Both the position numbers and the translations under genes were made by a program. From Lucinisca nassula (taxonomy: Eukaryota > Mollusca > Bivalvia > Lucinida > Lucinidae), in the NCBI GenBank assembly GCA_963580285.1, contig OY757020.1, forward strand, positions 102,303,497 through 102,367,496: DNA of 64,000 nt. The letters run 5' to 3'. A model generated the notes under the pieces. The model had not been told where the DNA came from and ran no database searches. It saw nothing but the letters and a program-made list of their open reading frames with translations. Positions 1 to 10,040 of the stretch are shown here, in pieces; position 1 is the first letter of the stretch, and every line of letters begins with the position of its first letter.

Positions 1-990
1 TATCCCATTTATGACAGTAAAGTAGAATACAATACAGCGAGAGAAGAAGAACTTCGACAGAGAGAAAAATATTTAAGAGAATTAGAAGAAGAACTGAATA
101 GGAAGGAGAATGAGATTAGGAGGAAGTTAAACTTAGATACCGCATCGGAACAAGTTAGTAAGGAACACATTAGTCCAGGCACGGATAGATTATTACAAGC
201 AGACATAAAAGAAGATAGGAAGTATACAGAAGATAGAACTTCAGCAAATCAAGAAATAACCCACATTATAAAACCGTTTATTAGTAGCTTCTCAGGAGCT
301 GAGCCTGTCCCCCAAAAGGAGGTTTGCTTTGATGATTGGAAGCTTGAAAGTAATTATTTAATTAAATCAAGCACCTATCCAGACTTCGTCATCAATCAAG
401 CCATTAGAAACTCCTTAAGGGGACAGGCTAGAAAAGTGGTGAATACTATGAAAGAAAACGTATCCACAGAACAGATATTAGAAAAGTTAGAAGGTGTCTT
501 CGGTGACGTAGCCAGCGGAGAGAGTATAGTACAGGAATTTTATAATGCTTATCAAAAGCCAAATGAAAGTACTACTCTATGGGGCATTCGTTTGGAAGAA
601 ATTTATGAGAAAGCAAGAGAGAAAGGCCATGTCACAAAGGAGCAAAAGGAGAATATGTTGAGAAATAAATTCTGGCGTGGTTTATATAAGACAGATTTAA
701 AGAATGCGACACATGTTTACTTTGTCTCAGATAAAATAGATTTCGAGACATTGAGAAAGAAGGTGAAGGCAGAAGAATACGAAATGGTTCAGGAAAGAAG
801 ATTCAGTCAGAAAGATAAGAAAGTAGAAGTAAAAAGTGTGAGAGAAGAAACCCGTGTAGAAAAAGAAGATATAGCCAAAGTGAATATGCAGCATTTTCAC
901 AACAGCCAAATTGGATGCTACAGGTCAGAGATGGGTAGCGGCCCTTTCAAATTACAACTTCTGCATAAAGTACAGGTGCGGTCGGAATAA
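1..990 (+). CDS. gag: gag-like capsid polyprotein of Ty3/gypsy element (5' partial)
   Basis: Frame 1 has no stop from base 1 to the TGA/TAA-terminated end at 990, so the true start is upstream; the ATG at 448 is internal. The N-terminal part is very Glu/Arg/Lys rich (about residues 12-45) and should be a coiled coil. From about residue 92 comes a gag capsid-like region: FSG, P.P..EVCFDDW (about 96-113) and then SLRGQARKVV (about 139-148), the hallmark arrangement of retrotransposon gag and PNMA-like capsids. The last 80 residues are charged. No CCHC zinc knuckle is seen, and the last ~27 codons are out-of-frame pol sequence, so the nucleic-acid-binding end has been lost at the deletion joint. 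Structural role (particle assembly, RNA packaging) is inferred from the family. Confidence 0.75.
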   Translation, partial: YPIYDSKVEYNTAREEELRQREKYLRELEEELNRKENEIRRKLNLDTASEQVSKEHISPGTDRLLQADIKEDRKYTEDRTSANQEITHIIKPFISSFSGAEPVPQKEVCFDDWKLESNYLIKSSTYPDFVINQAIRNSLRGQARKVVNTMKENVSTEQILEKLEGVFGDVASGESIVQEFYNAYQKPNESTTLWGIRLEEIYEKAREKGHVTKEQKENMLRNKFWRGLYKTDLKNATHVYFVSDKIDFETLRKKVKAEEYEMVQERRFSQKDKKVEVKSVREETRVEKEDIAKVNMQHFHNSQIGCYRSEMGSGPFKLQLLHKVQVRSE

Positions 991-2851
991 TGCCGACGCT
1001 GATGGACTCTCTAGGAGAGATGAAAAGTCTGGGGAGGAGGTGATATTCCCTGAAGTGTTGAAGGCCATATGTCAATCAGTAACGGCCTCAAGCCCGCTTG
1101 TGGAAAGTATAGCATTGACCAACAATGTGCCTATAGCAGATGATATCCCGGAAGAGCTGCTTACTTATGCTCTATCATCTAAAGACTGGCACAAGGCACA
1201 AAGGAAAGACTTGACCTTGAAGCATATCATTGACCAATTGGAGGAAGGTTCTAGAGTTCATGCTCCGCGGACTCAGACAAATCCTTCAATGGATCACCGA
1301 TATTTCAAGGATTCAGATCGTCTCTTCATGTTGCATGATGTGCTATACCGAACGGCTGAACTGAATGGGCAAACGTTCCAGCAGCTTGTACTTCCCATGG
1401 CGTTCAGAGATGTTGTGTTCCATGCATTTCATGACGATCTCGGTCATCAAGGAAGAGACCGCACAACTTCTCTAATCAAGCAGAGGTTCTATTGGCCAGC
1501 AATGGATTCCTACATCCAAGAGAAAGTGAGACAATGTAGTCGGTGTATTCTGCGAAAAACACACCAGAACAAAAGTGCCAGCCTGGTAAACATTGTCTCT
1601 TCTGCGCCAATGGAAATAATCTGTCTTGATTACCTTTACCTTGAGCAATCAAAGGGAGGCGTAGAGAATATATTGGTTATAACGGACCACTTCTCACGCT
1701 ATGCGCAAGCCATCCCCACGAAAAATCAGACGGCTCGGACGACAGCCAGGGTGTTGTTTGACAACTTTATCGTTCACTACGGATTCCCAGCAAGGATTCA
1801 CAGCGACCAAGGCCAGACGTTTGAGTCTAACCTTGTTCGCGAGTTATGTGACATTGCTGGGGTGGAGAAGTCAAGGACAACACCCTACCATCCGATGGGG
1901 AACGGACAGTGCGAGCGCTTTAACCAGACGCTCCTGAAAATGCTGGGTACACTTGAAGACTATCAAAAGAGTGACTGGAAGGCACATGTACCTACTTTAG
2001 TGCATGCATATAATGCTACCTTCCACGACACTACTGGATATTCTCCATACTTTCTGATGTTTGGCAGACATCCAAGATTAGCCATTGATGCCTTTCTTGG
2101 ATTGACTCCGGATACCTTGTCCGCGGCCAATCAGACAGAATATGTACGAAAGCTCAGACAAAGGCTTGACTTTGCTTACAAAACGGCGCAAGATGCAGCT
2201 AAGCGAAGTTCTGCTCAGCATAAGAGGTACTACGACCTTAAAGTCAGGAACTCTGGAGCTCTGCACCCTGGAGATCGCGTGCTTGTGAAAAACGTCGGCT
2301 TGCGAGGAAAACAGAAACTCGCCGATCGTTGGGAAAGACAGCCATATATCATCCTGTCGCAGCCCAATCCTGATATACCAGTCTACACCTTAAAGCTGGA
2401 TAATTCCCGCTCGAAGAAGATCCGGACCTTGCACAGAAATCTTTTGCTTCCATTCATGGGGTTGCCACTCAAATACAAACATGCCACGGGACAGCTTACA
2501 CAACCTGACATTAGATCCGTTTCGAAGGATACGTCGGTTCCCGACAAAGGTTGCCATGAGACCCCTGTTTTGTTGCGCTGTGCAGAATCTGACAATCTCA
2601 AGCAAACTGAACAGGATTCAGGTAACCGTAATGAACAAGTGGTGCGCCCATACGTTATTCCTCAGCGCCGTCCTCGTGGAACAACTAGTCTAACAACTAG
2701 ATCTAGGGTTGAGTCTGAGTCCGGATCTGAGACCAGCGAAGCCAGACCTGTCAGAAAGATACGGAAACCCGCTTGGATGGATTCCGATCAGTGGGTGATG
2801 TTACAGCGACAAACCGATTTAAGCGGTGACATTGAAATAACTCACCTGTGA
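911..2851 (+). CDS. pol: pol remnant: RNase H tail plus integrase (Ty3/gypsy)
   Basis: The open frame enters at 911 (TTG, so not a real start). Residues 1-36 match the end of gypsy RNase H (RWVAALSNYNF, then the NNADADGLSR signature). Residues about 171-225 hold the integrase HHCC zinc finger (H-x4-H, then CSRC). About 235-395 is the DDE catalytic core, with D in CLDYLY (~239), D in HSDQG (~297) and E in CERFN (~334), all present. About 452-520 is a GPY/F-type C-terminal domain ending in TLHRNLLLPF, then a low-complexity tail to residue 646. It would insert element cDNA into host DNA. There is no stop or frameshift inside, so the integrase half is intact, but reverse transcriptase and protease are absent and it lies in a different frame from gag. 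Confidence 0.9.
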   Translation: MDATGQRWVAALSNYNFCIKYRCGRNNADADGLSRRDEKSGEEVIFPEVLKAICQSVTASSPLVESIALTNNVPIADDIPEELLTYALSSKDWHKAQRKDLTLKHIIDQLEEGSRVHAPRTQTNPSMDHRYFKDSDRLFMLHDVLYRTAELNGQTFQQLVLPMAFRDVVFHAFHDDLGHQGRDRTTSLIKQRFYWPAMDSYIQEKVRQCSRCILRKTHQNKSASLVNIVSSAPMEIICLDYLYLEQSKGGVENILVITDHFSRYAQAIPTKNQTARTTARVLFDNFIVHYGFPARIHSDQGQTFESNLVRELCDIAGVEKSRTTPYHPMGNGQCERFNQTLLKMLGTLEDYQKSDWKAHVPTLVHAYNATFHDTTGYSPYFLMFGRHPRLAIDAFLGLTPDTLSAANQTEYVRKLRQRLDFAYKTAQDAAKRSSAQHKRYYDLKVRNSGALHPGDRVLVKNVGLRGKQKLADRWERQPYIILSQPNPDIPVYTLKLDNSRSKKIRTLHRNLLLPFMGLPLKYKHATGQLTQPDIRSVSKDTSVPDKGCHETPVLLRCAESDNLKQTEQDSGNRNEQVVRPYVIPQRRPRGTTSLTTRSRVESESGSETSEARPVRKIRKPAWMDSDQWVMLQRQTDLSGDIEITHL

Positions 2852-3640
2852 ATGTGAGAGAGGAGACATGAGTTATTATGTGGTAGATACAGACAGATGT
2901 ATATAGTGTAAAATACATAATAAACCATTTATGTTACATTTCTCGTCATAGTAATTTTGTTGCTGTCATTTTACAATTGTTTATTACAATTGTTTCACAC
3001 ACATCAACATTCTAGTGTGTTGCTGTTAAAGGGCTTGCTCTATTTCATTTTAGGGCAATTGCTGAGATTTAGTGACGATGCGGTTCACTGCTTAAACGGT
3101 CAAACACTCAATACGTTTAACACATTAGTAGTTCGTTTCAGAATATGAAATAATTGCTAATGTCTTTTGAGTATGAATTGCGATTAATTCAATCACTATA
3201 GAAAAGGTTGTTATCTACAAATGTAGATGGTAGTGGTATGGTCCAGTATAGGCAAAACTAGAGAAGAGGTAGGTTATTTTGTGAAAGACATAACGTTTTA
3301 CGTCGTTTATTAATGTGTGTTTCATTTTGTGTCAACGAGATTTGTTAGGTGCTCTACTAATGAGTAAGTATAATTCCATGTAACGAAACTTCGTTTCATA
3401 CGAGACAATGCCTCGTGTGTTAAGATTTGTATTTAGGTTTCGTTGCTAGTATTGGATCTCGTTGCGTTTCTGGACTGTCACCAGAAAGTATTGCCATCAC
3501 AGTATTTATTTTGCATTATATATTTATTATTATTATTATTATTATTATTGATTTATCATTTATAATTTTATATAGCATGCTTGCATACCGTCGTTTACAT
3601 TTGCGAATGTCGGGACGACCTTCAACAAGGCGGGGAAGTA
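2852..3640 (+). other. non-coding 3' internal region of the LTR element
   Basis: Between the pol stop and the LTR no convincing ORF is seen. It holds an (ATT)n run at about 3520-3549 and ends in a purine-rich tract (GGCGGGGAAG, 3629-3638) just before the LTR, the expected polypurine primer for plus-strand synthesis. Confidence 0.6.
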
Positions 3641-4395
3641 TGTCACAGGGTGAAATGACGTTATGATCTCTGTCCGTTGTTTATGTGTCATTTCACAGTA
3701 TCTTATTTCCCATATCCTATATCCGATATGCCGAGATCTCCTTCAACCGTCCTCGTTCGTTCAGACTTTCCGTACAAGTAGATAGTGTAGCTGTACAGGT
3801 TTAAGCGCAGTGACTTATGTTCCCACCCGAACTAACCTTCGTTCATTGATTCTTCGGTTCATTGCATTTTCTATTGAACCGCCATATTGAATGTTTACAT
3901 ATCTACTTGTTATTGATTGTTTGTATAAATATATTCATATAATATATTGCAGGTATGTGAGTTTATCATTATTTTCACAATACATCATTACAATAGGTAT
4001 TGCTGCATCTAAAATCATTATTTTCGCATGATTTAAGGTCGAAATGCCTTGGTATGCTTCACGTTCAGTACGCACATATGCATCTGTGTATTGCAAATAA
4101 CGTCACACAAGGTGGAATAGTCATTAGAACTCAGGTTTCCCTGCGATATATCTATCAACCCATCTATCCATCCATCCACATGTGAATTTGATATTCTTGA
4201 ATTTATATTTATATGTCGTTGATGGCATTTTCTATTGAACCGCCATATTGAATGTTTACATATCTACTTGTTATTGATTGTTTGTATAAATATATTCATA
4301 TAATATATTGCAGGCTTGTCTTCTTGACATAATAGAACCTACGAGGGCAGGGGAACAGTCGATAGGTAAACCGACCCCGATTACAGCCCGTGACA
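3641..4395 (+). repeat. 3' LTR (755 bp) of the gypsy element
   Basis: It begins TGTCAC and ends GTGACA, a 6-bp terminal inverted repeat of the TG...CA type, directly after the purine-rich tract. TATA-like AT-rich stretches (TTGTATAAATATATTC) occur twice because of an internal 90-bp duplication. The flank after the LTR is TTATT; the matching target duplication would be 5' of the window. Confidence 0.8.
3864..4314 (+). repeat. perfect 90-bp direct duplication inside the LTR (3864-3953 and 4225-4314)
   Basis: Both copies run from GCATTTTCTATTGAACCGCC to ATATTGCAGG with no difference seen. They are separated by 271 bp and each carries the TATA-like block, so the LTR may contain two core promoters. 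Confidence 0.85.
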
Positions 4396-4892
4396 TTATT
4401 CTCTGATACAAAGCATCTATATGCTTGAGAAATGAATGCTAATCATTAATAATATACGTTTAGACCTTACTGACATTTTTTTCAACCAGTATACAGTGTC
4501 ATTCCAGAAATTTCTGTTACAAAAATAATTTTAACTTTAGCAGGCGTACTGAGTATGGTAGCATAATTACTCTTTTCTTGGCGACGGTAGGCAGGTGCTT
4601 CTGTTAACCATGGGATAACCAGTTATATTTACATTTCCAGTGTAAAGTCTAATGTAAACCTATAGAAAACAATTACGTTCATACGTCCATGAACGCATCA
4701 AATCACATGATTTTCAGTGACGTTAAGTGACGTCATTCTAAACCATTGTTCTCTACGGGCGTTGATGACGTCAACGCTGCTCCGCTCTTTGTAGAAAAAC
4801 AGCGTGTAAATGTTTTTCAGCTTTAAATGTTTGCCCTACAAGCATTTTTTCGCCCAGTGATGAGGGGCAAATAATGTAAATATAAAAAATAA
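4396..4892. other. no gene seen
   Basis: AT-rich flank downstream of the LTR. Short dyads occur near 4676-4695 (CGTTCATACG...CATGAACG), perhaps the outer end of the hairpin element that follows. No ORF of note. Confidence 0.4.
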
Positions 4893-5033
4893 ACTTAATT
4901 TTTCTGCTTTTCATGAAAGTATGAACGACAGGGGGTCGCTAGCAAAGTTTACACGAACCCTTTCGGGGTTCATTTACTTTGCACGCGACCCACTGCGTTC
5001 ATACTTCCATGAACTGCAGAAAAATAAATTTCA
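4893..5033. repeat. imperfect hairpin repeat (MITE-like)
   Basis: The left arm (TTTTTCTGC...CATGAAAGTATGAACG) pairs with the right arm (CGTTCATACTTCCATGAA...GCAGAAAAAT). An inner stem is formed by GAACCC/GGGTTC around TTTCG. Confidence 0.6.
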
Positions 5034-5105
5034 TTTCTTAAATGATCTGAACGATAATACAGCTGCAGAGATATCGAGAGAAACCAGCAGGTAATTGGTT
5101 TTGTA

Positions 5106-5470
5106 AAATACTCAGTAAAACCGAGTCTCCGATTTTCTTTCTTTTCTGTGTTCCGTGTTTCCAAAGGCAACCTTTTACCTTTTTATTTTACCTTACTGCA
5201 GCTGGTGTTAAGTGCCTTGTGGCGGCCGTAAAATGTCTCCCCGTGCTTCATCATAGTGCAGATTATATTTTCTTTTCCTTTGGGATGCTTGAGCCCATTC
5301 TGGTTACATTGAAAATCGAATACCGCTGAAGCCGGTGCTGGGGGGAGGGGGAGGGGGTGGCGTATACTGCCTTACAAACTACATTGCTGTGTATGAAGAG
5401 ACTCAGTAAAACCGAGTCTCCGATTTTCGTTCTTTAATGTGTTCTTTGTTTCCTTTATACTCATTTACGA
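5106..5470 (-). repeat. degenerate copy of the 8.95/20.4 kb repeat family
   Basis: It shares TTTCCAAAGG-ACCTTTTA, AGCTGGTGTTAAG, GGCGGCCGTAAAA and TTTTCCTTTGGGAT with the copies at 8950-9570 and 20392-20748. Flanking short direct repeats (GAGTCTCCGATTTTC) occur at both ends. Confidence 0.5.
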
Positions 5471-6179
5471 ATCATTCTGAATACAAAAACGTGCAGATTT
5501 ATTTTACATAAATTCATAAGTTCATATTTATGTCATCTAACAGATCAGATAGTGTAAATTCATAATTCTAACACAGCGCGCCTACGAGTATATGACCGTA
5601 TTTTAAACTGCAACAAATCACAGTAAACCGGAAGAGTGTACAAGGGGATAAACTGATAAATATCTAATACCAGATTCGTGTCATTTGAATTAAATTTATC
5701 AGGCTCGGCTTCGTGAACGAACGTAGAATTGCTCGACAAGCCTCGCGATTCTACAAGCGTTCTCGGAGCCTTGCCTGATGAAATTGATATCAAAGACACT
5801 CACCTGATATTCTCTGTTTATGATGTCGCTTTAACGTTTCCTAGACTTTAGACGGCGTAAAGTTGTTTTCTCGCAGGCGAAGCGTCAAAATTACATGTAC
5901 AGATGTACATTACAGTCGAAACATTTGGTGGGACTTTGTCCCAATCATGGCGTTTTGAAAGGAAAAAACGAAATGTAAGAAATGCATTTTTATCGTTTAT
6001 GGTGTGTTAGAACTGGAAAAAGATCAGCTCAAGTGTGTGAATTGTTGTGTCATTAGCACAGTGTGTCGGTCAGTTGTGAGGAGATAAATCACTCGCGCTT
6101 CGCGCTCGTGATTTGATATACTTTAAAACTGAGCTCCAAACTGTGATTAATTACACAACGAATCACACCTAGAGCTGAT
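5471..6179. other. 3' flank of the Tigger-like transposase; no gene
   Basis: No supported coding region. TACAGTCGAAACATTTGG at about 5910 resembles a pogo/Tigger terminal repeat (CAGTCGAA... next to TA) and could be one end of the transposon, but no partner end was found. Confidence 0.35.
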
Positions 6180-8117
6180 CTATTTCTTAAACATTGCAAC
6201 ATTATTCTTTCTTTTTTTTCTTTTTTTTTTTTGCGAATTCTTTTTCAAGTTTGAGTTTGTTTTTTTTTGTTCCAATTTCCGTTTCCTATCATCCATTTGT
6301 TTAGCTTTCATTTCTTTTTTCAACTGTTCTGCTCGTTTTTCTTCTATAACCTCTTTACTCGTAAGTAATCTGTGTGACGTAACTCGTTTACTTTTTGCTT
6401 CAGAGGACACCTTGACTTCTGGCATACCAACGCCGTAAAGGGTGTCAATGTCACTATTCCAGTTGCAAAACAAAGTATCGCTGCTGTCATTCAATGCCAC
6501 CAGTACGCCAGCAGCTTCAAAATCTTCGTCGGAGATGACGCTTGGCATCACGGGGTCATGGCTGGGTGAAACTTGATTGATATTATTTTCAATAACAAGA
6601 TGAGCGACAACATTTCCCTCTTGGTCAATAACATCAGGAGAAAAATTCAACGGTCTGTCGCCGGCACTGAAAATAGGGACTTCAAGTGACACCGGGCTGT
6701 CGTCGGCACTGGAAATAGGGACATGCGATTCAAGTGACATCAAGCTGTCGACGGCACTGGAAGTTGAGGCCTGTGGTTGAAATGACGGTTCATCACTCGA
6801 ACCTCGGTGGTCTCACGAATTACCCACTGAAGTGGATGCTCCTCAGCTGTTTGGTCATTTTTCTTATCGAAGGGCACAGATGCTGCAAAACCTTTGACAG
6901 GAATGGCCAGTGGATTCCAGTCACAAATGCCCGTCGACTGAAACCCAGCAACAATATTTATACGCGTGAAGGACTGCAAATATGCCTGGTTCAACAACTT
7001 TGGAAATGTTAACTTGTTAACTATAGCATTGACACTGCTGGAGGTAAAGTCAGAGCAGACTGAATCATATGCTCACTGGAATGGACCAAAGACAGCTCGG
7101 TCAAGGGGGCAAAGATAGTGGGTCGTATTTGGTGGGAAAGACAGTATCTTGGTGTCATTTTCTGAAGCAGCTTCTAAAAGACTGAGAGACTCGTGCGAGT
7201 GGTGGTTATCCATGATCAAAATTTGTGGTCTGGTATCACCGCAGTTCTTTAAGAAGATTTCGCTGAACCATTGAGCGCCAATTTCATCAGTCATGTACGC
7301 ATTCTTTTGATATGTCCAAAACGCTCCATCAGGCCCTTCATGAACATTGTAAGATCTGATTGACCGCGATGATTTCCCTTTCACAATTATGAGAGGCGGC
7401 ATCTTCTGGCCTGCTGCGTTAATACAGGGCAGAAAGGTAACCGTTTCTCGACTGTTAGACGTCCTCCCGGGAACGGTTTTGGCTCCTTTCCTGGCAACAA
7501 CATTAGCCGGTTTATGTTCCAGACACATGTTGGTTTCATCCATGTTCCAGACACATGTTGGTTTCATCCATGTTCCAGACACATGTTGGTTTCATCCATG
7601 TTCCAGACACATGTTGGGGACAATGAGGCTACTTCATAGTGCAAGTCTTTAAAATACGCACCCACCACAGTTGGATTCATAGCTTTCGATCGGGTCGTAG
7701 ATAACTTCTCGGGGCGCCTGAGCCTAAGTGCTGGGTGCCGAGATTTGAGGTCGGCCCACCACGCCTTCCCTGGTACTCCATTTGTGAAGCTGTTCCGGAA
7801 ACCCATGGTCTTAAACAGTGTCCCGGCTCTTGCTATCAAAGTTCTTTTCGAAAGGCCAAACCTTTGATCAGCTCTACTCATGGCCTTTGACACCATGGCT
7901 TCTTCAACAGCTCTAGGTATGACCGGCGCTTTTCCGGGCCTTGCTTCCACGTCAATCCTTCCACTGACACGTGGACTTGCGTGGACTTGGGCACGCCATA
8001 CTTGATGGCAGCATCTCTAATAGAAGACACCGCCCTTACCGCCTCCACGGCTTGGATCATATTTTCAATAGGATAGGTGGCTTTTAAGCCTTTCGACACC
8101 CTCGTCGTGATGATCAC
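6180..8117 (-). pseudogene. pogo/Tigger-like DDE transposase, broken
   Basis: Read 8117 to 6180 the pieces follow the order of a CENP-B/pogo transposase: a psq-type helix-turn-helix (SIRDAAIKYGVPKST), then RVSGRIDVEARPGKAPV and a second DNA-binding region (SRADQRFGLSK...WWADLKSRHP), then a DDE core. The acidic residues are D in WNMDETN, D in ILIMDNHHSH and the last D in PLDRAVFGPF. A Lys/Glu-rich tail ends near 6180. Breaks: a frameshift near 7965-7975, a 28-bp out-of-frame tandem expansion over the first catalytic Asp (7519-7616), an in-frame TGA at 7073-7075 right after GPFQ, and a frameshift near 6805-6825. It is therefore dead. Short TA-flanked MITEs at 29340 and 31507 have pogo-like ends, so a relative of this enzyme could have mobilised them (inference). 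Confidence 0.85.
7519..7616 (-). repeat. 28-bp tandem repeat inside the transposase (3 units plus 17 bp)
   Basis: The unit starts TTCCAGACACATGTTGG and ends TTTCATCCATG. In the gene it covers CVWNMDETNMCLE, and 28 is not a multiple of 3, so extra units shift the frame. Confidence 0.9.
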
Positions 8118-8118
8118 T

Positions 8119-8426
8119 GAGTAAGCTAAGGATTTGATTTGATTTGAAGTTACACGTCCCCATCAACACTGTATATGTCATTTTGGAGATGCTGTGGGAC
8201 TTTTACACGACATTGAGGCGAAATGACATCTCAAGCCCTGTCGCCCAATGAAAACAATAGGATTTATAAGCATGGACTGTCCGACTCGCACCGCTTTGCC
8301 TGGACAGGCTTCGATCCTCTAAGCGATTTACCAGTACTCGTGTGCTGTCTTGTGCTGTGTTGGAGCATAATGCAGCCCATCTATTTCTTCATGGCCCGAT
8401 GGGCGGGGGCGAGAGTAAGCTAAGGA
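8119..8426 (-). mobile_element. SINE-A copy with 14-bp target duplication
   Basis: Element 8133-8412 is flanked by GAGTAAGCTAAGGA at 8119-8132 and 8413-8426. The sense orientation is minus: it starts GCCCCCGCCCATCGGG and ends GACGT-TAACTTCAAATC plus an (AAATC)n-like tail. No clear tRNA A/B boxes. It landed right at the 5' end of the dead transposase. Confidence 0.85.
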
Positions 8427-8523
8427 ATAAATTCGGAGGTTGTTTTTCAGATTTTAACCTGATAAACACTTTTTGTTATAATACATTGGAGTTCTAAGTT
8501 TATTTATCTCTCCAATTATGTGT

Positions 8524-8763
8524 TAATCATTTGAGCCAGCGCATGACAAAACCTACAATAAGGCATTTGCGCCATACGAAAACTCAGATCAGCCTGCGCC
8601 TCTGCGCAGTCTGATCAGAGTCTTCGTATAGCTATGGGCCCAATGCTCCTTCATGCAGCAAGAGAAGTCTCTGGGTAGACTATATGGATGCGCAGGCTCA
8701 TCAGAATCTTCGATGGGCGCACATGTATTATTGTAGGTTTTGTCCTGCGCTGGCTCATTTGGT
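8524..8763. mobile_element. MITE with ~29-bp TIRs (TGAGCCAGCGCA...)
   Basis: The ends TGAGCCAGCGCATGACAAAA (8532 onward) and its complement around 8727-8757 pair over about 29 bp. The interior also holds a dyad around GCCTGCGCCTCTGCGCAG. Confidence 0.8.
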
Positions 8764-8800
8764 ACTTACGTGTCCCAATACTTACCAAAGTAGTAGCTTC

Positions 8801-8931
8801 AACCGCGGCTAGTTTTCATCTCAATATCGGGTAAAAGTCCAACAAAATTGGAAGCAACGTCTCCAAAATGACCTTTACAGTGTTGACGGGGACGTTAAAC
8901 CTCAAATCAAACAAACAAAACCGCGGCTAGT
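8801..8931 (+). mobile_element. 5'-truncated SINE-A with 13-bp target duplication
   Basis: Only the 3' ~105 bp (8814-8918) is present, ending in AAACCTCAAATCAAACAAAC. The flanks AACCGCGGCTAGT at 8801-8813 and 8919-8931 are identical. 5' truncation with a target duplication is the mark of LINE-driven retroposition. Confidence 0.85.
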
Positions 8932-8949
8932 GCTTGACGGCTTGGTCAA

Positions 8950-9570
8950 AAATAGCTAACATGCACACTTCATATTTTTCAGTTCTGTGGTGTATTCCTC
9001 GCTTCCAAAGGATAACCCTTTTATAGAACATATTTAACGTCACTAAAGCTGGTGTCTGGGAATTTGTAGCGGTCGTAAAAAGCCTCCCTGCCTTACACCA
9101 GTGTGGAGTTTATATTTTCTTGTCCTTTGGGATCATTGATTCCATTGTGGAACTAGAATCGCGCAGTCGATGGCACGCCATCGCATATCCCCACGCTTCC
9201 CCGCAGGCCCCACCCCCTGGGTCCACCCCTAGGGGTGGGATCAAAATTCCGAAAGTGTCATGCACTCCCCAGACCAAAGATTTATCAGTTCCCAAAGTTT
9301 CAAGTTTCTATCTATAACCGTCTAGGAGGAGTTATCCGGTAAGACGGACGTACGGACAGACGGACGACGAAGACCATTACAATATCCCCACGTTTTCTTC
9401 GAAAAGCGTGGGGATAATTATGAAAATACTCGAGGGTCACTGATGAGGCTTAATTGACCTAAACTAGATAGTCTGGCCCAGAACACATACAGACTTCATA
9501 TTTTCCAGTTCTGTGATGTGTTCCTTGCTTCCAAAGGATTACCATTTTATAGAACATATTGTGAGAAACT
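8950..9570 (-). repeat. interspersed repeat with direct terminal copies, split by an insertion
   Basis: The outer repeat has direct copies at 8968-9030 and 9495-9560 (CTTCATATTTT-CAGTTCTGTG...CTTCCAAAGGAT). It matches 20392-20748 in the other orientation, where the same joint (ATTCCA-GATGGAATC / AAAATATCTGAGGGTCACTG) is uninterrupted. Here 9152-9417 is inserted at that joint. Confidence 0.7.
9152..9417 (+). mobile_element. small hairpin-tipped element (P1, pearl/Helitron-like)
   Basis: The 5' head is GCAGTCGATGG-N4-CCATCGCA followed by ATCCCCACGCTT. The 3' end has a GACGGAC-rich tract, then CCCCACGTTTTCTTCGAAAA and GCGTGGGGATAA. The 5' CCCCACGCTT is complementary to the 3' AAGCGTGGGG. The same head is found at 53505. 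Confidence 0.7.
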
Positions 9571-9811
9571 ATACAGAATTAACACCGGAGAAAAACATAG
9601 AATAGCAAGGAACCATAACAGAAGTACCGACTTGGAACTGTTGGTAATAAATAACACAAACATAAATATTCTATAACTGCGTTCTTTGTCTGGATCTATC
9701 TGTGTACCAGAATGTTAATATCTGGTTAAAAATCCGAGAGACCTTAAATGGGAAACAAATAAAAGAAAGAAAGAAAAGAAACTATGCAATACTTGTTTAG
9801 AGTATCATTCT
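9571..9811. other. no gene seen
   Basis: AT-rich sequence with an A/G-rich run near 9768-9780. It may belong to a decayed repeat. Confidence 0.3.
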
Positions 9812-10040
9812 TTAACCCTTTTAGTACCAAATGGAATTTCCCTCTTTATAAATAGCAGGAGTCCATTTCAAAATTTAGGGGTGCCAGGTTGTGTTTTCTT
9901 CATAATCTGTTTGGAAAATTGCTGAACTTTTAGCAAACAGTGGAGGCCCTGATGAGACGCCGCGTTCTGTGGCGTCTGATCTGGGCCTGCACTGTTTGCC
10001 AAGGTATCCCTTTAGGGGTTTCTGGTACTGAATGGGTTAA
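9812..10040. mobile_element. MITE (M1) with TTAACCC termini and internal hairpin
   Basis: The ends TTAACCCTTTTAGTACCA and the complement of TGGTACTGAATGGGTTAA match 16/18. It holds the hairpin AGCAAACAGTGGAGGCCC...GGGCCTGCACTGTTTGCC (about 9932-10000). An opposite-strand relative lies at 12347. Confidence 0.85.

Larger units (their letters stand above)
1..4395 (+). mobile_element. Ty3/gypsy LTR retrotransposon, internally deleted, 5' end outside window
   Basis: Order seen: gag-like reading frame open from base 1, a direct joint to the RNase H/integrase end of pol, a non-coding stretch, a purine-rich tract (about 3629-3639) and a 755-bp LTR. Protease, reverse transcriptase and most of RNase H are missing between gag and pol, so this copy could only move with help in trans. 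No envelope-like ORF is present. The 5' LTR, primer-binding site and the first part of gag are outside the window, so age from LTR divergence cannot be judged here. Confidence 0.85.

Noticed and set aside
3427..3666. Possible envelope-like ORF between pol and LTR
   Set aside because: Only 79 codons, mostly reading an (ATT)n run as isoleucines; no signal peptide plus cysteine pattern.
7519..7616. CRISPR-like short regular repeats
   Set aside because: 28-bp units are directly adjacent without spacers and lie inside a transposase gene of a eukaryote.
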